Below are positions 49,057 through 59,791 of a stretch of 64,000 nt of DNA, piece by piece. The notes below the pieces were generated by a model that saw only the letters and a program-made list of their open reading frames with translations, was not told the DNA's origin and did not search any database. Positions within the stretch are counted from its first letter, which is position 1. Each line of letters begins with the position of its first letter. A program made the translations under genes and the position numbers. Source of the DNA: Ensifer adhaerens (GTDB lineage Bacteria; Pseudomonadota; Alphaproteobacteria; Rhizobiales; Rhizobiaceae); contig NZ_JABEKT010000001.1 in NCBI RefSeq assembly GCF_013283195.1, positions 1,956,509-2,020,508 on the forward strand, in the 5' to 3' direction.

Positions 49057-51510
49057 ATGATCAGACTGATTGGATATTTCTTCGGGATTGGTGCGTTTTT
49101 GCTGCTCGGCGTGGCTGCGGCCGCGGCGCTTTATTTGGGCGTTGTCACCAAGGACTTGCCTGACTATGAGGTGCTGGCGAAGTATTCGCCACCAGTGACG
49201 ACGCGCTTTCATGCCGGTAACGGCGCGCTGATGGCGGAGTACGCCCGCGAGCGGCGCCTCTATCTGCCGATCCAGGCGATCCCGGACCGCGTCAAGGCGG
49301 CGTTCATTTCCGCTGAAGACAAGAATTTCTATCAGCATCCCGGCGTCGATATCACCGGCCTGGCCCGCGCCATCGCCGTCAACCTCCAGAATTTCGGATC
49401 AGGCCGCCGCCCTGTCGGCGCGTCGACGATCACCCAGCAGGTCGCCAAGAACTTCCTGCTCTCGTCGGACCAGACGATCGACCGCAAGGTCAAGGAAGCG
49501 ATCCTCTCCTTCCGCATCGAGCAGGCCTATAGCAAGGACCGCATTCTCGAGCTCTATCTCAACGAGATCTTCTTCGGCCTCAATTCCTACGGCATCGCCG
49601 GCGCGGCGCTCACTTATTTCGACAAATCGGTGACGGAACTGACGATCGCCGAGACGGCGTACCTCGCGGCGCTGCCGAAGGGCCCTGCCAATTATCACCC
49701 GTTCCGCAAGGCGGATGCCGCGATCGAACGGCGCAATTGGGTCATCGACCGCATGGTCGAGAACGGCTACGTCAGCAAGACCGACGGCGAAGACGCAAAG
49801 AAGCAGCCGCTCGGCGTCAATCCGCGCCGCGGTGGTGCCCACCTCTTCGCCTCCGATTTCTTCGCCGAGGAAGTACGCCGGCAGATCATCCAGAAGTACG
49901 GCGACAACGCCCTTTATGAGGGCGGCCTTTCGGTTCGCACCTCGCTCGATCCGCGCATGCAAATCGCTGCGCGCAAGGCGCTGCAGGACGGGCTGCTCAG
50001 CTATGACGAGCGTCGCGGTTTCCACGGCCCGGTCAAGTCGATCGAGATCGGCGGCGACTGGGGCGAGCCGCTCGGCAAGGTCGTTGCCCTGGCCGACGTG
50101 CCGGAATGGAAATTGGCGGTCGTGCTCTCGGCCGATGGCCAGGGTGTCGAAATCGGCATCCAGCCGGACAAGGAAGCGTCCGGCAAGATCATCGCCGAAC
50201 GCGTGACCGGTCATATCTCCGCCAAGAACATGCAGTGGGCCTATCGCTCCGCTGGTGGCGAACGCAAATCCGCCAAGTCGCCGGAAGGCGTGCTGGGCCC
50301 GGGAGACGTCGTCTATGTCGAGCCTCTGGCGGAAAAGGGCGAATATCGCCTGCGTCAGCCGCCAAAGGTTCAGGGCGGCCTCGTCGCCATGGATCCCCAG
50401 ACCGGCCGCGTGCTGGCGATGGTCGGTGGCTTCTCCTACGGTCAGTCGGAATTCAACCGCGCGACCCAGGCGATGCGCCAGCCGGGGTCCTCGTTCAAGC
50501 CGTTCGTCTATGCGGCAGCGCTTGACAACGGCTACACGCCCGCGTCGGTCATTCTCGACGCTCCGATCGAAATTGTCGCCGGTGGCCAGGTCTGGCGCCC
50601 GGAAAACTATGGCGGTGGCTCTGCCGGCCCGTCGACGCTGCGTCTCGGCATCGAGAAGTCTCGTAACCTGATGACGGTTCGCCTCGCCAACGACATGGGC
50701 ATGAACATCGTCGCCGAATATGCCGAGCGCTTCGGCATCTACGACAAGATGCCGCCCTTGCTGGCGATGTCGCTCGGCTCGGGCGAGACCACCGTTCTGC
50801 GCATGGTTTCGGCCTATTCGGTTCTTGCCAATGGTGGCAAGCAGATCAAGCCGTCGCTGATCGACCGGATCCAGGACCGCTACGGCAAGACGATCTTCCG
50901 TCACGAAGACCGGACCTGCGACAATTGCAATGCAGGGGATTGGGCAGAGCAGGAAGAGCCTGTGCTGACCGACAACCGCGAGCAGGTTCTCGACCCGATG
51001 ACCTCCTACCAGATCACCTCGATGATGGAGGGTGTGGTCCTGCGCGGCACCGCCGCCGGAAAGATCAAGCTCGATCGCCCGGTCGCCGGGAAGACCGGTA
51101 CCACGAACGACGAAAAGGACGCCTGGTTCGTCGGCTACACCCCTGACCTCGTTGCAGGCCTTTACCTCGGTTTCGACAACCCGGCCCCGCTCGGCCGTGG
51201 TGCCACCGGCGGCAGCCTTGCTGTGCCGATCTTCAACAACTTCATGCAGGAAGCCGTGAAGGGTTCGCGTCCCGGCAAGTTCGTGGTGCCGGAAGGCATG
51301 AACATGATCGCCGTCAACCGCAAGACCGGCATGGCCGCCTATGAGGGCGAACCGGACACCATCATCGAAGCTTTCAAGCCCGGAACCGGGCCGGCTGACA
51401 CCTTCTCGGTCATCGGTGGCCTCGACCAGTACGTGCCGCCGGAGGAGATCCTCAAGAATTCTCCGCAGGCCAACCAGGCCGTCACCTCCGGTTCCAACGG
51501 CCTGTTCTAG
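49057..51510 (+). CDS. mrcA: Penicillin-binding protein 1A (bifunctional PG glycosyltransferase/transpeptidase)
   Basis: 817 residues: one N-terminal membrane anchor (residues 4-30), a GT51 domain with EDKNFYQHPGVD and GASTITQQVAKNF, an OB-like insert typical of PBP1A, and a transpeptidase domain with SSFK, SRN and KTGTTND motifs. It polymerises and crosslinks peptidoglycan at the inner membrane. ATG 49057 has only a distant AAGG. Length and insert match Rhizobiales PBP1A; ponA is a synonym. Confidence 0.96.
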   Translation: MIRLIGYFFGIGAFLLLGVAAAAALYLGVVTKDLPDYEVLAKYSPPVTTRFHAGNGALMAEYARERRLYLPIQAIPDRVKAAFISAEDKNFYQHPGVDITGLARAIAVNLQNFGSGRRPVGASTITQQVAKNFLLSSDQTIDRKVKEAILSFRIEQAYSKDRILELYLNEIFFGLNSYGIAGAALTYFDKSVTELTIAETAYLAALPKGPANYHPFRKADAAIERRNWVIDRMVENGYVSKTDGEDAKKQPLGVNPRRGGAHLFASDFFAEEVRRQIIQKYGDNALYEGGLSVRTSLDPRMQIAARKALQDGLLSYDERRGFHGPVKSIEIGGDWGEPLGKVVALADVPEWKLAVVLSADGQGVEIGIQPDKEASGKIIAERVTGHISAKNMQWAYRSAGGERKSAKSPEGVLGPGDVVYVEPLAEKGEYRLRQPPKVQGGLVAMDPQTGRVLAMVGGFSYGQSEFNRATQAMRQPGSSFKPFVYAAALDNGYTPASVILDAPIEIVAGGQVWRPENYGGGSAGPSTLRLGIEKSRNLMTVRLANDMGMNIVAEYAERFGIYDKMPPLLAMSLGSGETTVLRMVSAYSVLANGGKQIKPSLIDRIQDRYGKTIFRHEDRTCDNCNAGDWAEQEEPVLTDNREQVLDPMTSYQITSMMEGVVLRGTAAGKIKLDRPVAGKTGTTNDEKDAWFVGYTPDLVAGLYLGFDNPAPLGRGATGGSLAVPIFNNFMQEAVKGSRPGKFVVPEGMNMIAVNRKTGMAAYEGEPDTIIEAFKPGTGPADTFSVIGGLDQYVPPEEILKNSPQANQAVTSGSNGLF

Positions 51511-51608
51511 GCCCTATCCTTCGTCTCGCAATGCCCGCCGCCTTTACATAAGCGGCGGGCATCGCTATTTGACGCTCACGTTAAATCGGGTTCACAAGAA
51601 GCAGGATC

Positions 51609-52740
51609 ATGCGCAGCGAAATCGAGAACATTGTCGACGAAATCAAGCAGGCCATAAGCCTGCTGAGGAGGCATCTTTGACTGGGATCAGGCGGTAAGAC
51701 GACTGGACTGGTTGAACAACAAGGCGGAAGATCCGTCGCTGTGGAATGATGCTGCCGAAGCGCAGAAGCTGATGCGCGAGCGCCAGCAGCTCGACGATGG
51801 CATCAACGGGCTGCGCCGTTTCGAGCAGCAGCTCCGCGACAACATCGAACTGATCGAGCTCGGCGAGGAAGAGGGCGACGCTGCCATCGTTGCCGATGCC
51901 GAGCAGGCGCTGCGCGAGTTGCGCAACGAAGCGGCCAAGAAACAGGTCGAGGCGATGCTGTCGGGCGAAGCCGATCAGAACGACACCTATCTCGAAGTGC
52001 ATTCCGGTGCCGGCGGCACCGAGAGCCAGGACTGGGCGAACATGCTGTTGCGCATGTACACCCGCTGGTCCGAGCGCCAGGGATACAAGGTCGAACTGAT
52101 GGAAATTCAGGACGGCGAAGAGGCTGGCATCAAGTCAGCAACGCTGTTGGTCAAGGGGCACAATGCCTATGGCTGGCTGAAAACGGAATCGGGCGTTCAC
52201 CGCCTGGTTCGTATTTCGCCTTACGACAGCAACGCCCGTCGCCACACGTCGTTCTCGTCGATCTGGGTTTACCCGGTTGTCGACGACTCGATCCAGATCG
52301 ACATCAACGAGAGCGATTGCCGCATCGACACCTATCGCTCGTCGGGTGCCGGCGGCCAGCACGTCAACACGACCGACTCGGCCGTGCGTATCACGCACAT
52401 GCCGTCCGGCATCGTCGTGCAGTGCCAGCAGGAGCGCTCGCAGCACAAGAACCGGGCGAAGGCCTGGGACATGCTACGTGCCCGCCTTTACGAATCGGAA
52501 CTGAAGAAGCGCGAAGACGCGGCCAACGCCGAAGCGGCTTCAAAAACCGATATCGGCTGGGGCCACCAGATCCGCTCCTACGTGCTGCAGCCCTACCAGC
52601 TGGTCAAGGACCTGCGCACTGGTGTCGAGAGCACGGCGCCGGGTGACGTGCTCGACGGCGAGCTGAACGAGTTCATGGAGGCTGCCCTTGCCCACCGCGT
52701 CAGCGGCGGCGCGGACGCTGCCGTGGACGATTTGAACTAG
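51609..52740 (+). CDS. prfB: Peptide chain release factor 2, with programmed +1 frameshift
   Basis: The gene is in two frames. ATG 51609 opens 23 codons ending CTT-TGA (TGA 51678-51680), with AGG-AGG three bases before the CTT as internal Shine-Dalgarno; a +1 slip at CTTTGAC continues at GAC 51679 to the stop at 52740, giving 376 residues. This is the classic RF2 autoregulation: low RF2 lets UGA be bypassed. The GGQ loop ([16 protein letters not shown]) is intact. The recognition tripeptide, SPF in E. coli, is SPY here, as I recall for other alphaproteobacteria. Confidence 0.96.
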
Positions 52741-52789
52741 CGTCGAGTGCAGGCGGGGCCTTACCTGCCTGACGAAATGAATACGAGAC

Positions 52790-52822
52790 GACAAAGGCCG
52801 GGTGTTTCATCCGGCCTTTGTC
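52790..52822 (+). terminator. Rho-independent terminator of prfB
   Basis: GACAAAGGCCGG, nine-base loop, CCGGCCTTTGTC forms a perfect twelve-pair stem 50 bases after the prfB stop, followed by TTT. It also lies downstream of the convergent minus-strand gene at 52911 and may serve both. Confidence 0.9.
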
Positions 52823-52910
52823 TTTGGCGTCTAACGCATCGGAATTTCTCGCCGGCGCTCTGCTCGTGGCGCTGTCACAGGACCGCTGCGGAGTTGTAGG
52901 GAGACATGAC

Positions 52911-53420
52911 TCAGTTCGATGCCCGCTCGACCTTGATGTCGCCGAGGTCGTCGATCAGCACGGTCCAGGTTTCCGGTTCGCGGGCAGCGGGATCGGTCTT
53001 CAAATAGACGGTCGCGAACATGCCGGGCTGTGCGGTAACGCCCGTCGAGGTTTCCGGCCTGATATCGGTGACATAGGCCTTCAGCGACGAAAACTCCTCG
53101 AGTTCTGCGGAAGACACGACTTCCGGTCCGGCAGGTGTCGCCGCGATCTGCTGCAGGTGGATCTGCGCCGTGCCGTCCTGTTGCCGAAGGGCGATCAGCT
53201 TGTAATAGCCGCGCCGTGCGCCGTCGGCACTCCGCGGCTCTGTGGGTGTTTGCGCCTGCTCACCGTTCGGGTCCAGTGCCGAAAGCGGATCGCCGCTTTC
53301 TTCCCAATAGCCGGTACTGGTGACGAAGGTCACTTGCGGCGAAACCACAATCGCATCCTCGGCATGGGCGCTCGCGCCGGTCGTTGCGATAAGAAGCGCA
53401 AGGAGGAGGGGCTTGTGCAT
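52911..53420 (-). CDS. Exported protein of unknown function
   Basis: 169 residues from ATG 53418-53420 with AGGAAA upstream. A signal peptide (MHKPLLLALLIATTGASAHA) is obvious; the rest is soluble, with GYYKLIALRQQDGTAQIHLQQI and a C-terminal WTVLIDDLGDIKVERAS. No cysteines, repeats or catalytic motifs. It is downstream of nadK on the same strand, about 105 bases away. Not recognised. Confidence 0.75.
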   Translation of the reverse strand: MHKPLLLALLIATTGASAHAEDAIVVSPQVTFVTSTGYWEESGDPLSALDPNGEQAQTPTEPRSADGARRGYYKLIALRQQDGTAQIHLQQIAATPAGPEVVSSAELEEFSSLKAYVTDIRPETSTGVTAQPGMFATVYLKTDPAAREPETWTVLIDDLGDIKVERASN

Positions 53421-53526
53421 CGCTTTTGATTTCCTGTTCGTACCGCGACGCGGTGGATTTTCTAACGTTGATCCTTCGCCGGGCGCCCGGCGAAATCATA
53501 CCATATCGCGCGTTGAGACCGCCTGC

Positions 53527-54300
53527 TCAATTGGAAAACTGCTCGGCCAGGATGCGATCCGACCAGGAGTGATCTGGATCCGAGAGGATGCGGGCGGTCA
53601 TGTTTTCCGATTCGGCGATGCGTACCTTCGCCACCGACTTGACTTCCTGGTGGTCGGCAACGGCGTTGACCGGCCGCTTGTCAGCCTCGAGAATCTCGAT
53701 CTCGACCGTTACGTGGTTTGGCAACAGGGCGCCGCGCCACCGACGCGGACGGAATGGGCTGACGGGTGTGAGTGCCAGAAGAGGGGCTTCCAACGGCAGG
53801 ATCGGTCCATGCGCCGAGAGATTGTAGGCGGTGGAGCCGGCGGGTGTGGCCAGCAGCAACCCGTCGCAGGTCAACTCTTCAAGCCGGGTCTTGCCGTCGA
53901 TGACCACACGCAGCTTGGCTGCCTGGTAGGATTGCCGGAACAGATAGACTTCGTTGATGGCGAGCGCCTTGAACGTTGCGCCTTGACCGTCGGTGGTCTG
54001 CATCTCCAGCGGACGAAAGGCATTTTCCACCGCGTTGCAGATGCGCGCTGTGAGATTTTCAGTGCTGTAGCGGTTCATCAGAAAGCCGACCGATCCCCGG
54101 TTCATACCGTAGACGAGCTTGCCCGAGTTCATCGTCTGGTGCAGCGTCTGCAGCATGAAGCCATCGCCGCCGAGCGCGACGATGACGTCGGCTTTATCGG
54201 CATCATGGTCGCCGTAAATCGCCTTCAGATCTGCCGCCGCCTTTTGCGCCTCTTCAGCGGGTGAGGCAAGGAACGCGAGTGAAGTGAACGTGCGGGCCAT
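53527..54300 (-). CDS. nadK: NAD kinase
   Basis: 257 residues, short for the family but complete. IVALGGDGFMLQTLH is the GGDG catalytic motif, MNRGSVGFLMN and NEVYLFR follow, and TCDGLLLATPAGSTAYNLSAHGPI is the conserved C-terminal region. It phosphorylates NAD to NADP, the only de novo route. ATG 54298-54300. Upstream lies the divergently oriented tRNA-Thr. Confidence 0.96.
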   Translation of the reverse strand: MARTFTSLAFLASPAEEAQKAAADLKAIYGDHDADKADVIVALGGDGFMLQTLHQTMNSGKLVYGMNRGSVGFLMNRYSTENLTARICNAVENAFRPLEMQTTDGQGATFKALAINEVYLFRQSYQAAKLRVVIDGKTRLEELTCDGLLLATPAGSTAYNLSAHGPILPLEAPLLALTPVSPFRPRRWRGALLPNHVTVEIEILEADKRPVNAVADHQEVKSVAKVRIAESENMTARILSDPDHSWSDRILAEQFSN

Positions 54301-54459
54301 GAATTTTCAGTCCGTTCAACAGGTTGGGCATCGCCGCGGTGGCCGAGCCTAGGCTTCGTTTCTGGCACGACGTGGCGCCGAACGCATCTGAAAAATTGGG
54401 AGAATTCGCAATTTTGCTTTACACGCTGTGAGATTGTGATAACTCCCACCGCTGAAAGT

Positions 54460-54535
<76 letters not shown>

Positions 54536-54714
54536 CTTTTTCCCGATAGCTATTGAATTCGTAAGGCCGCGATCCGGCATATAGGCGATGCTTGCTGAGC
54601 ACCCGCGCGGTCAGCCGTCGGAACGCTTGGCGCACCCTAACGCGCGCCGGGCGATATCGTCTGGTGATGCGAAGCGCTGCGCCTTACAGTGCTTGTCTGC
54701 AACTGCTTGCGCGC

Positions 54715-55656
54715 TCAAATCTCGAACGACCCGGCTCCCTTGGGAACAATCTCGCGGCATTTCTGCATGGCGTTCAGGAGATTGTCGGCCAGATAGTCGA
54801 TCAGGGCGCGGGTCGCCGGCAACATGCCGTGACGCGACGGGAAAACGAGGTGAACGACGACGTCGCCCGAACTCCATTCGGGAAGCACCGGAGCAAGCAC
54901 GCCGGCCCGGAAGGCACGCTCGCAAATGTGGTCAGGCAGAAGCGCCACGCCCATGCCTTCGATGGCCGCACGTTCCAGGATGAGAAAATCGCTGCAGCCG
55001 ATGATCGGTCGGTGCGAAATTTCGGCGGTGTTTCCTTCCGTATCGACCAGGCGCCAGACATCGGTCGCGTGGCTCTCGTTCATCGACAGTGTCGGCATTT
55101 CGCTGAGAGTGTCGATCGTGACGTCGTCGAAGCGGGTGAGCAGAGTGGGGCTGGCCGCAAGCCTTTGGCGAACCTCGCCGAACCTGCGGATGATCAGCTG
55201 ATTGTCGGTGTCGAGCTGATCGCGGGCACGCAGCGCCACGTCGATCCGCTCCTCGATCAGGTCGATCCTCCGGTTGGTCGCCGTAATCAGCAGACGGACG
55301 CCGGGGTAGCGGCGGTGAAACGCCGGCAAGATATCGGCGAGCATCGGTGTGAAGCCGAGCGGGCAGGCGAGGCGGACCGTGCCGGTCGGCTCGGCCCTGA
55401 CGGCTGCGATCTCGGCTTCAGCGACTGCGACGCCATCGAGCAGGCTCTGGCAATGCTCATAGAAGACCCGGCCGATCTCGGTGACGCGAAGCTTGCGCGT
55501 CGAGCGCTCCAACAGCCGCACACCAAGCTGCTCTTCGAGGCGTGCAACGTGTTTGCTAAGCTTGGATTTGGGTATATTCAGATCGCGCGCCGCCGCACTG
55601 AAACCGTTGTTGCGCACGACGGCAGCGAAGAGGGCGAGGTCGTTCAGGTCCTGCAT
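54715..55656 (-). CDS. LysR family transcriptional regulator
   Basis: 313 residues. The N-terminal helix-turn-helix (DLALFAAVVRNNGFSAAARDLNIPKSKLSKHVARLEEQLGV) is standard LysR, followed by an effector domain in which an FTPMLADILP segment and PLLLTRF-like regions are seen. It is divergent from the azoreductase gene, 140 bases apart, with a palindrome between, so it most likely controls that gene. The effector is unknown; such pairs often respond to quinones or electrophiles. Confidence 0.93.
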   Translation of the reverse strand: MQDLNDLALFAAVVRNNGFSAAARDLNIPKSKLSKHVARLEEQLGVRLLERSTRKLRVTEIGRVFYEHCQSLLDGVAVAEAEIAAVRAEPTGTVRLACPLGFTPMLADILPAFHRRYPGVRLLITATNRRIDLIEERIDVALRARDQLDTDNQLIIRRFGEVRQRLAASPTLLTRFDDVTIDTLSEMPTLSMNESHATDVWRLVDTEGNTAEISHRPIIGCSDFLILERAAIEGMGVALLPDHICERAFRAGVLAPVLPEWSSGDVVVHLVFPSRHGMLPATRALIDYLADNLLNAMQKCREIVPKGAGSFEI

Positions 55657-55693
55657 CTGTTTTTGATCTCCCGCCGCCGTATCCAGGTTTCAT

Positions 55694-55711
55694 TGTTTCC
55701 ATCTGGAAACA
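55694..55711. promoter_or_regulatory. Palindromic operator candidate between lysR and azoR
   Basis: TGTTTCC, four bases, GGAAACA is a perfect palindrome in the divergent gap and includes the T-N11-A spacing expected for LysR-type regulators. It lies 38 bases from the lysR start and 86 from the azoR start. Confidence 0.7.
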
Positions 55712-55796
55712 GTATGTCAAATAACCGCGGACTTATCGCGCGATTGTTTTCAAATCATATGTGATGCACCGCAACGCCAACACAAAGGTGCTTCCC

Positions 55797-56417
55797 ATGA
55801 ACGTCCTTCACATCGACTCGGGTATCCTCGGTGATCACTCTGTCTCCCGTCGCCTGACAGCCGCTATCACCGCACAGATCCAGGCAGACCGCCCGGATGC
55901 CAAGGTGACCTACCGCGATCTCGCATCCAGCCAGATCCCCCATCTGACCGGCGCACAGATCATGGCACCTGCCGATCTCGCTGGTGTCGACGCCGGCCTC
56001 GCTGCCGAAGTCACGATCGGCCGCGAGATGCTCGAAGAGTTCCTGGCCGCCGACACGGTCGTCGTCGGCGCTCCGATGTACAATTTTTCCATCCCGAGCC
56101 AGCTCAAGGCCTGGATCGATCGTCTGGCCGTCTCCGGCAAGACCTTCCGCTACACCGAATCTGGCCCGGAAGGCCTCGCCAAGGGCAAGAAGGTCATTGT
56201 CGCCTCCACCCGCGGCGGCCACTATTCTGCCGGCCCGGCTTCGGCCATGGATCACCAGGAAGCCTATCTGAAGACGGTCTTCGGCTTTTTCGGCATCACC
56301 GACGTTGAGTTTGTCCGCGCCGAGGGCCTGAACCTCAGCGCCGACTCCAAGCAGTTCGCGATCGCCGAAGCTGAAAAGACCATTGCCGAAGGCACCGTTC
56401 TTCGCCTGGCCAGCTAA
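55797..56417 (+). CDS. azoR: FMN-dependent NADH-azoreductase
   Basis: 206 residues from ATG 55797 with AAGG upstream; an earlier ATG adds 12 non-family residues. The flavodoxin-like fold is shown by the LHIDSGILGDHSVSR loop, VVGAPMYNFSIPSQLKAWIDRL and STRGGHYSAG, as in E. coli AzoR (AcpD). It reduces quinones and azo compounds with two electrons from NADH. Probably regulated by the divergent LysR protein. Confidence 0.94.
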   Translation: MNVLHIDSGILGDHSVSRRLTAAITAQIQADRPDAKVTYRDLASSQIPHLTGAQIMAPADLAGVDAGLAAEVTIGREMLEEFLAADTVVVGAPMYNFSIPSQLKAWIDRLAVSGKTFRYTESGPEGLAKGKKVIVASTRGGHYSAGPASAMDHQEAYLKTVFGFFGITDVEFVRAEGLNLSADSKQFAIAEAEKTIAEGTVLRLAS

Positions 56418-56546
56418 GTCAAGAGTTCAGCGGATCACGTCAGTGGTTCGATGAAGGGGCGTTGGCCCCCATTGCGGACGGTGCCGGTTGCCATGCAGCC
56501 GGCATTGTCCGTTTCCGCGTCGGTATTTCTGTATTATAATGTGCTC

Positions 56547-56843
56547 ATGAGAGACTGGCGGAGAAGACCCTTGGCTGTCATCGCTGCGGTGGTCGCGCTT
56601 ACGACCGCCGGTGCAGCATATGCGTCTCCGCCTGATGCTGACTGCACGTGTCGCAATCGCGACGGCTCCAAATATGAACTCGGCCAGACAGCCTGTCTGC
56701 GTGTGGACGGGACTTCCTATCTCGCGCGCTGCGAGATGAACCTCAACGTCACCACCTGGAGGAAGCTGCGTGAGGGGTGCCCGACCGCGAGCAATCAGAG
56801 CCGATGGCTTCGTACTGGCGAAGACGCGGTGACGCGGTTTTGA
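56547..56843 (+). CDS. Small exported cysteine-containing protein, function unknown
   Basis: 98 residues from ATG 56547, which starts a signal peptide (RRRPLAVIAAVVALTTAGAAYA). The mature part of about 70 residues has four cysteines (CTCRNRDG, ACLRVDG, RCEMN plus GCPT), enough for two disulfides. The longer frame from 56451 would place the signal sequence internally. It follows azoR by 130 bases and no family is recognised. Confidence 0.7.
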   Translation: MRDWRRRPLAVIAAVVALTTAGAAYASPPDADCTCRNRDGSKYELGQTACLRVDGTSYLARCEMNLNVTTWRKLREGCPTASNQSRWLRTGEDAVTRF

Positions 56844-57017
56844 CGGCTGCAAGAAAGGCGCTGAGGCTGTGTATCGGCGCTCGATGTCGCCGCGTCGTGC
56901 GACCGGTCGAATCGATCGGTCTCGCCCATCAGAAGGTATGTTCGGTCAGAAAATCCCCCGGCTCTTCGTGTCCGGAGGATTCTGCAGGCGTTTGGCGGCC
57001 TTGAAAGACCGAACTGC

Positions 57018-57893
57018 TCACTTGCTCAGGAACTGACGGGCCGCATACATGGCGATCGCTGCTGCATTCGAGACGTTGAGCGACTTGATTGCGCCGGGCA
57101 TGTCGAGCCGGGCGAGCGCCTTGACAGTCGAGCGGGTCTTCTGCCTGAGACCCTTGCCCTCTGAACCAAGCACCAGCGCGACCTTGCCGCCGGCAAACGT
57201 GCCCTCGAGCGGCTCCGGTCCTTCCGAATCAAGGCCGATCGTGTGGAAGCCGAGGCGGTGCAGTTCCTCGATCGTGTCGGAAAGATTGGTGATCTGGATA
57301 TAGGGGATCATTTCCAGGGCGCCGGAAGCCGACTTTGCCAGAACGCCTGATTCGGTCGGGCTGTGGCGAATGGTGGTGATCAGGGCGCCGGCATCGAATG
57401 CGACAGCCGAGCGCATGATCGCACCGACATTGTGCGGATCGGTCACCTGGTCGAGCACGAGAATGAGTTGGCATTCGCTGAGCGCTTCGAGCTTGCGCAG
57501 CGGTAGCGGCTTGGTTTCGAGCATCACGCCCTGGTGGATCGCGTCAGGACCGAGGATCTTGTCGAGATCTTGTGGCGCCACGGTCTCGACCGGGAAGGGG
57601 AGTTCTGACACTTCGCCGAGTTCGAGCCTTGCGGCTGCGTTCTGCGTCACGCACAGGCGAACGATCTTGCGCGACGGGTTGTCGAGTGCTGCACGAACCG
57701 TATGAAGGCCGTAGAGCAGCACCTGTTCGGGTGCGAGCGCTGGCGGCTTCCAGTCGCCGGGCTGTTTGCGCCAGCGATCCTGCTTGGGTGTCGGGATCTC
57801 CCCGCGCTCGCGCTTGGCGTCGCGGTGGGCGCGTCTGAGAGTGGCGTAGTGGGTGTTCTTGGCGCTCTTGTCGCCGATGTCATCTTTGCTCAT
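57018..57893 (-). CDS. rlmB: 23S rRNA (guanosine-2'-O-)-methyltransferase RlmB (TrmH family)
   Basis: 291 residues. An N-terminal substrate-binding domain (YGLHTVRAALDNPSRKI) precedes the SPOUT domain with its three motifs: DQVTDPHNVGAIMRSA, VALVLGSEGKGL and LNVSNAAAIAMY. These specify 2'-O-ribose methylation; RlmB acts on G2251 in the peptidyl-transferase loop. The first 60 residues are charged and not conserved. Divergent from the tRNA-Tyr/tRNA-Gly genes. Confidence 0.93.
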   Translation of the reverse strand: MSKDDIGDKSAKNTHYATLRRAHRDAKRERGEIPTPKQDRWRKQPGDWKPPALAPEQVLLYGLHTVRAALDNPSRKIVRLCVTQNAAARLELGEVSELPFPVETVAPQDLDKILGPDAIHQGVMLETKPLPLRKLEALSECQLILVLDQVTDPHNVGAIMRSAVAFDAGALITTIRHSPTESGVLAKSASGALEMIPYIQITNLSDTIEELHRLGFHTIGLDSEGPEPLEGTFAGGKVALVLGSEGKGLRQKTRSTVKALARLDMPGAIKSLNVSNAAAIAMYAARQFLSK

Positions 57894-58112
57894 GCCCGCC
57901 TTATAGAGCGCTTCTTGTGACCTGGGAATGGAATTCGATGGCAGTGGATAAAACGGGCCTGCGGAGAAATTCCCAAAAATTTCCGTTTAGGCGTGTTGAC
58001 AGGAGCAAGGCGGGCCGTCATATACCCCCCGCAGAACGAGAGGCGGCCACGACAAATTGCTGGTTGTCTCACGATCTCAAATGCTTGGTCGACTTGATCC
58101 CGACAGAATAAT

Positions 58113-58197
58113 GGAGGGATGCCCGAGTGGTTAAAGGGGACGGACTGTAAATCCGTTGGCTTCGCCTACGTTGGTTCAAATCCAACTCCCTCCACCA
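58113..58197 (+). tRNA. tRNA-Tyr (anticodon GTA)
   Basis: 85 bases with encoded CCA and the long variable arm of a class II tRNA. Acceptor GGAGGGA/TCCCTCC is perfect; anticodon arm ACGGA-CTGTAAA-TCCGT gives GTA. Only 23 bases separate it from tRNA-Gly, so the two share a transcript. Confidence 0.97.
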
Positions 58198-58220
58198 TTC
58201 TGCTTCTGGATCGAAGGCCC

Positions 58221-58294
58221 GCGGGTATAGCTCAATGGTAGAGCAGCAGCCTTCCAAGCTGAATACGCGGGTTCGATTCCCGCTACCCGCTCCA
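58221..58294 (+). tRNA. tRNA-Gly (anticodon TCC)
   Basis: 74 bases with encoded CCA: acceptor GCGGGTA/TACCCGC, anticodon loop CTTCCAA giving TCC, T arm GTTCGATTC. It lies between tRNA-Tyr and tuf in the same direction. Confidence 0.97.
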
Positions 58295-58565
58295 GCAGCG
58301 TCGACACATTCCCACTGTTAATGCACCGTTTCAACTGCCCTTCGTAAACTGTTGTTTGCGCTTTTCTCACGCAGCCAGGCGGTTCGCGAATCGGCCTGAC
58401 TTGCATCCCGGATGCGCCGTTCTTACATGGCGGTATGAAATGGCCGCCGTGGCCGGTCCGGGCGCACGCAATTAAGTCTTGCGCAAATCCCTTGAAACCC
58501 TTAAACGGCTCCACAAACCGGCCCCGCCGGCTGATCAATCATACTTGACCACAGGAAACGTACCC

Positions 58566-59741
<1,176 letters not shown>

Positions 59742-59766
59742 TATCCGGATTATTTCGGTTCAGAAG

Positions 59767-59791
59767 GCCCCGCTGGAAACGGCGGGGCTTT
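59767..59791 (+). terminator. Rho-independent terminator of tuf
   Basis: GCCCCGC, eight-base loop, GCGGGGC, then TTTCTTCGTTTT, 26 bases after the tuf stop. Confidence 0.88.

Noticed and set aside
49399-50904. 501-codon minus-strand ORF opposite mrcA
   Set aside because: Arg/Asp/Leu-rich shadow of the PBP1A gene with no motifs.
58069-58257. Minus-strand ORF across tRNA-Tyr and into tRNA-Gly (product with WRELDLNQRR)
   Set aside because: Antisense to a tRNA; a recurrent annotation artefact.
58176-58538. Minus-strand ORF of 120 codons over tRNA-Gly
   Set aside because: It runs antisense through the tRNA; the RVAGIEPAYSAWKAAALPLSYTR-like product is a well-known false protein from tRNA-Gly reverse strands.
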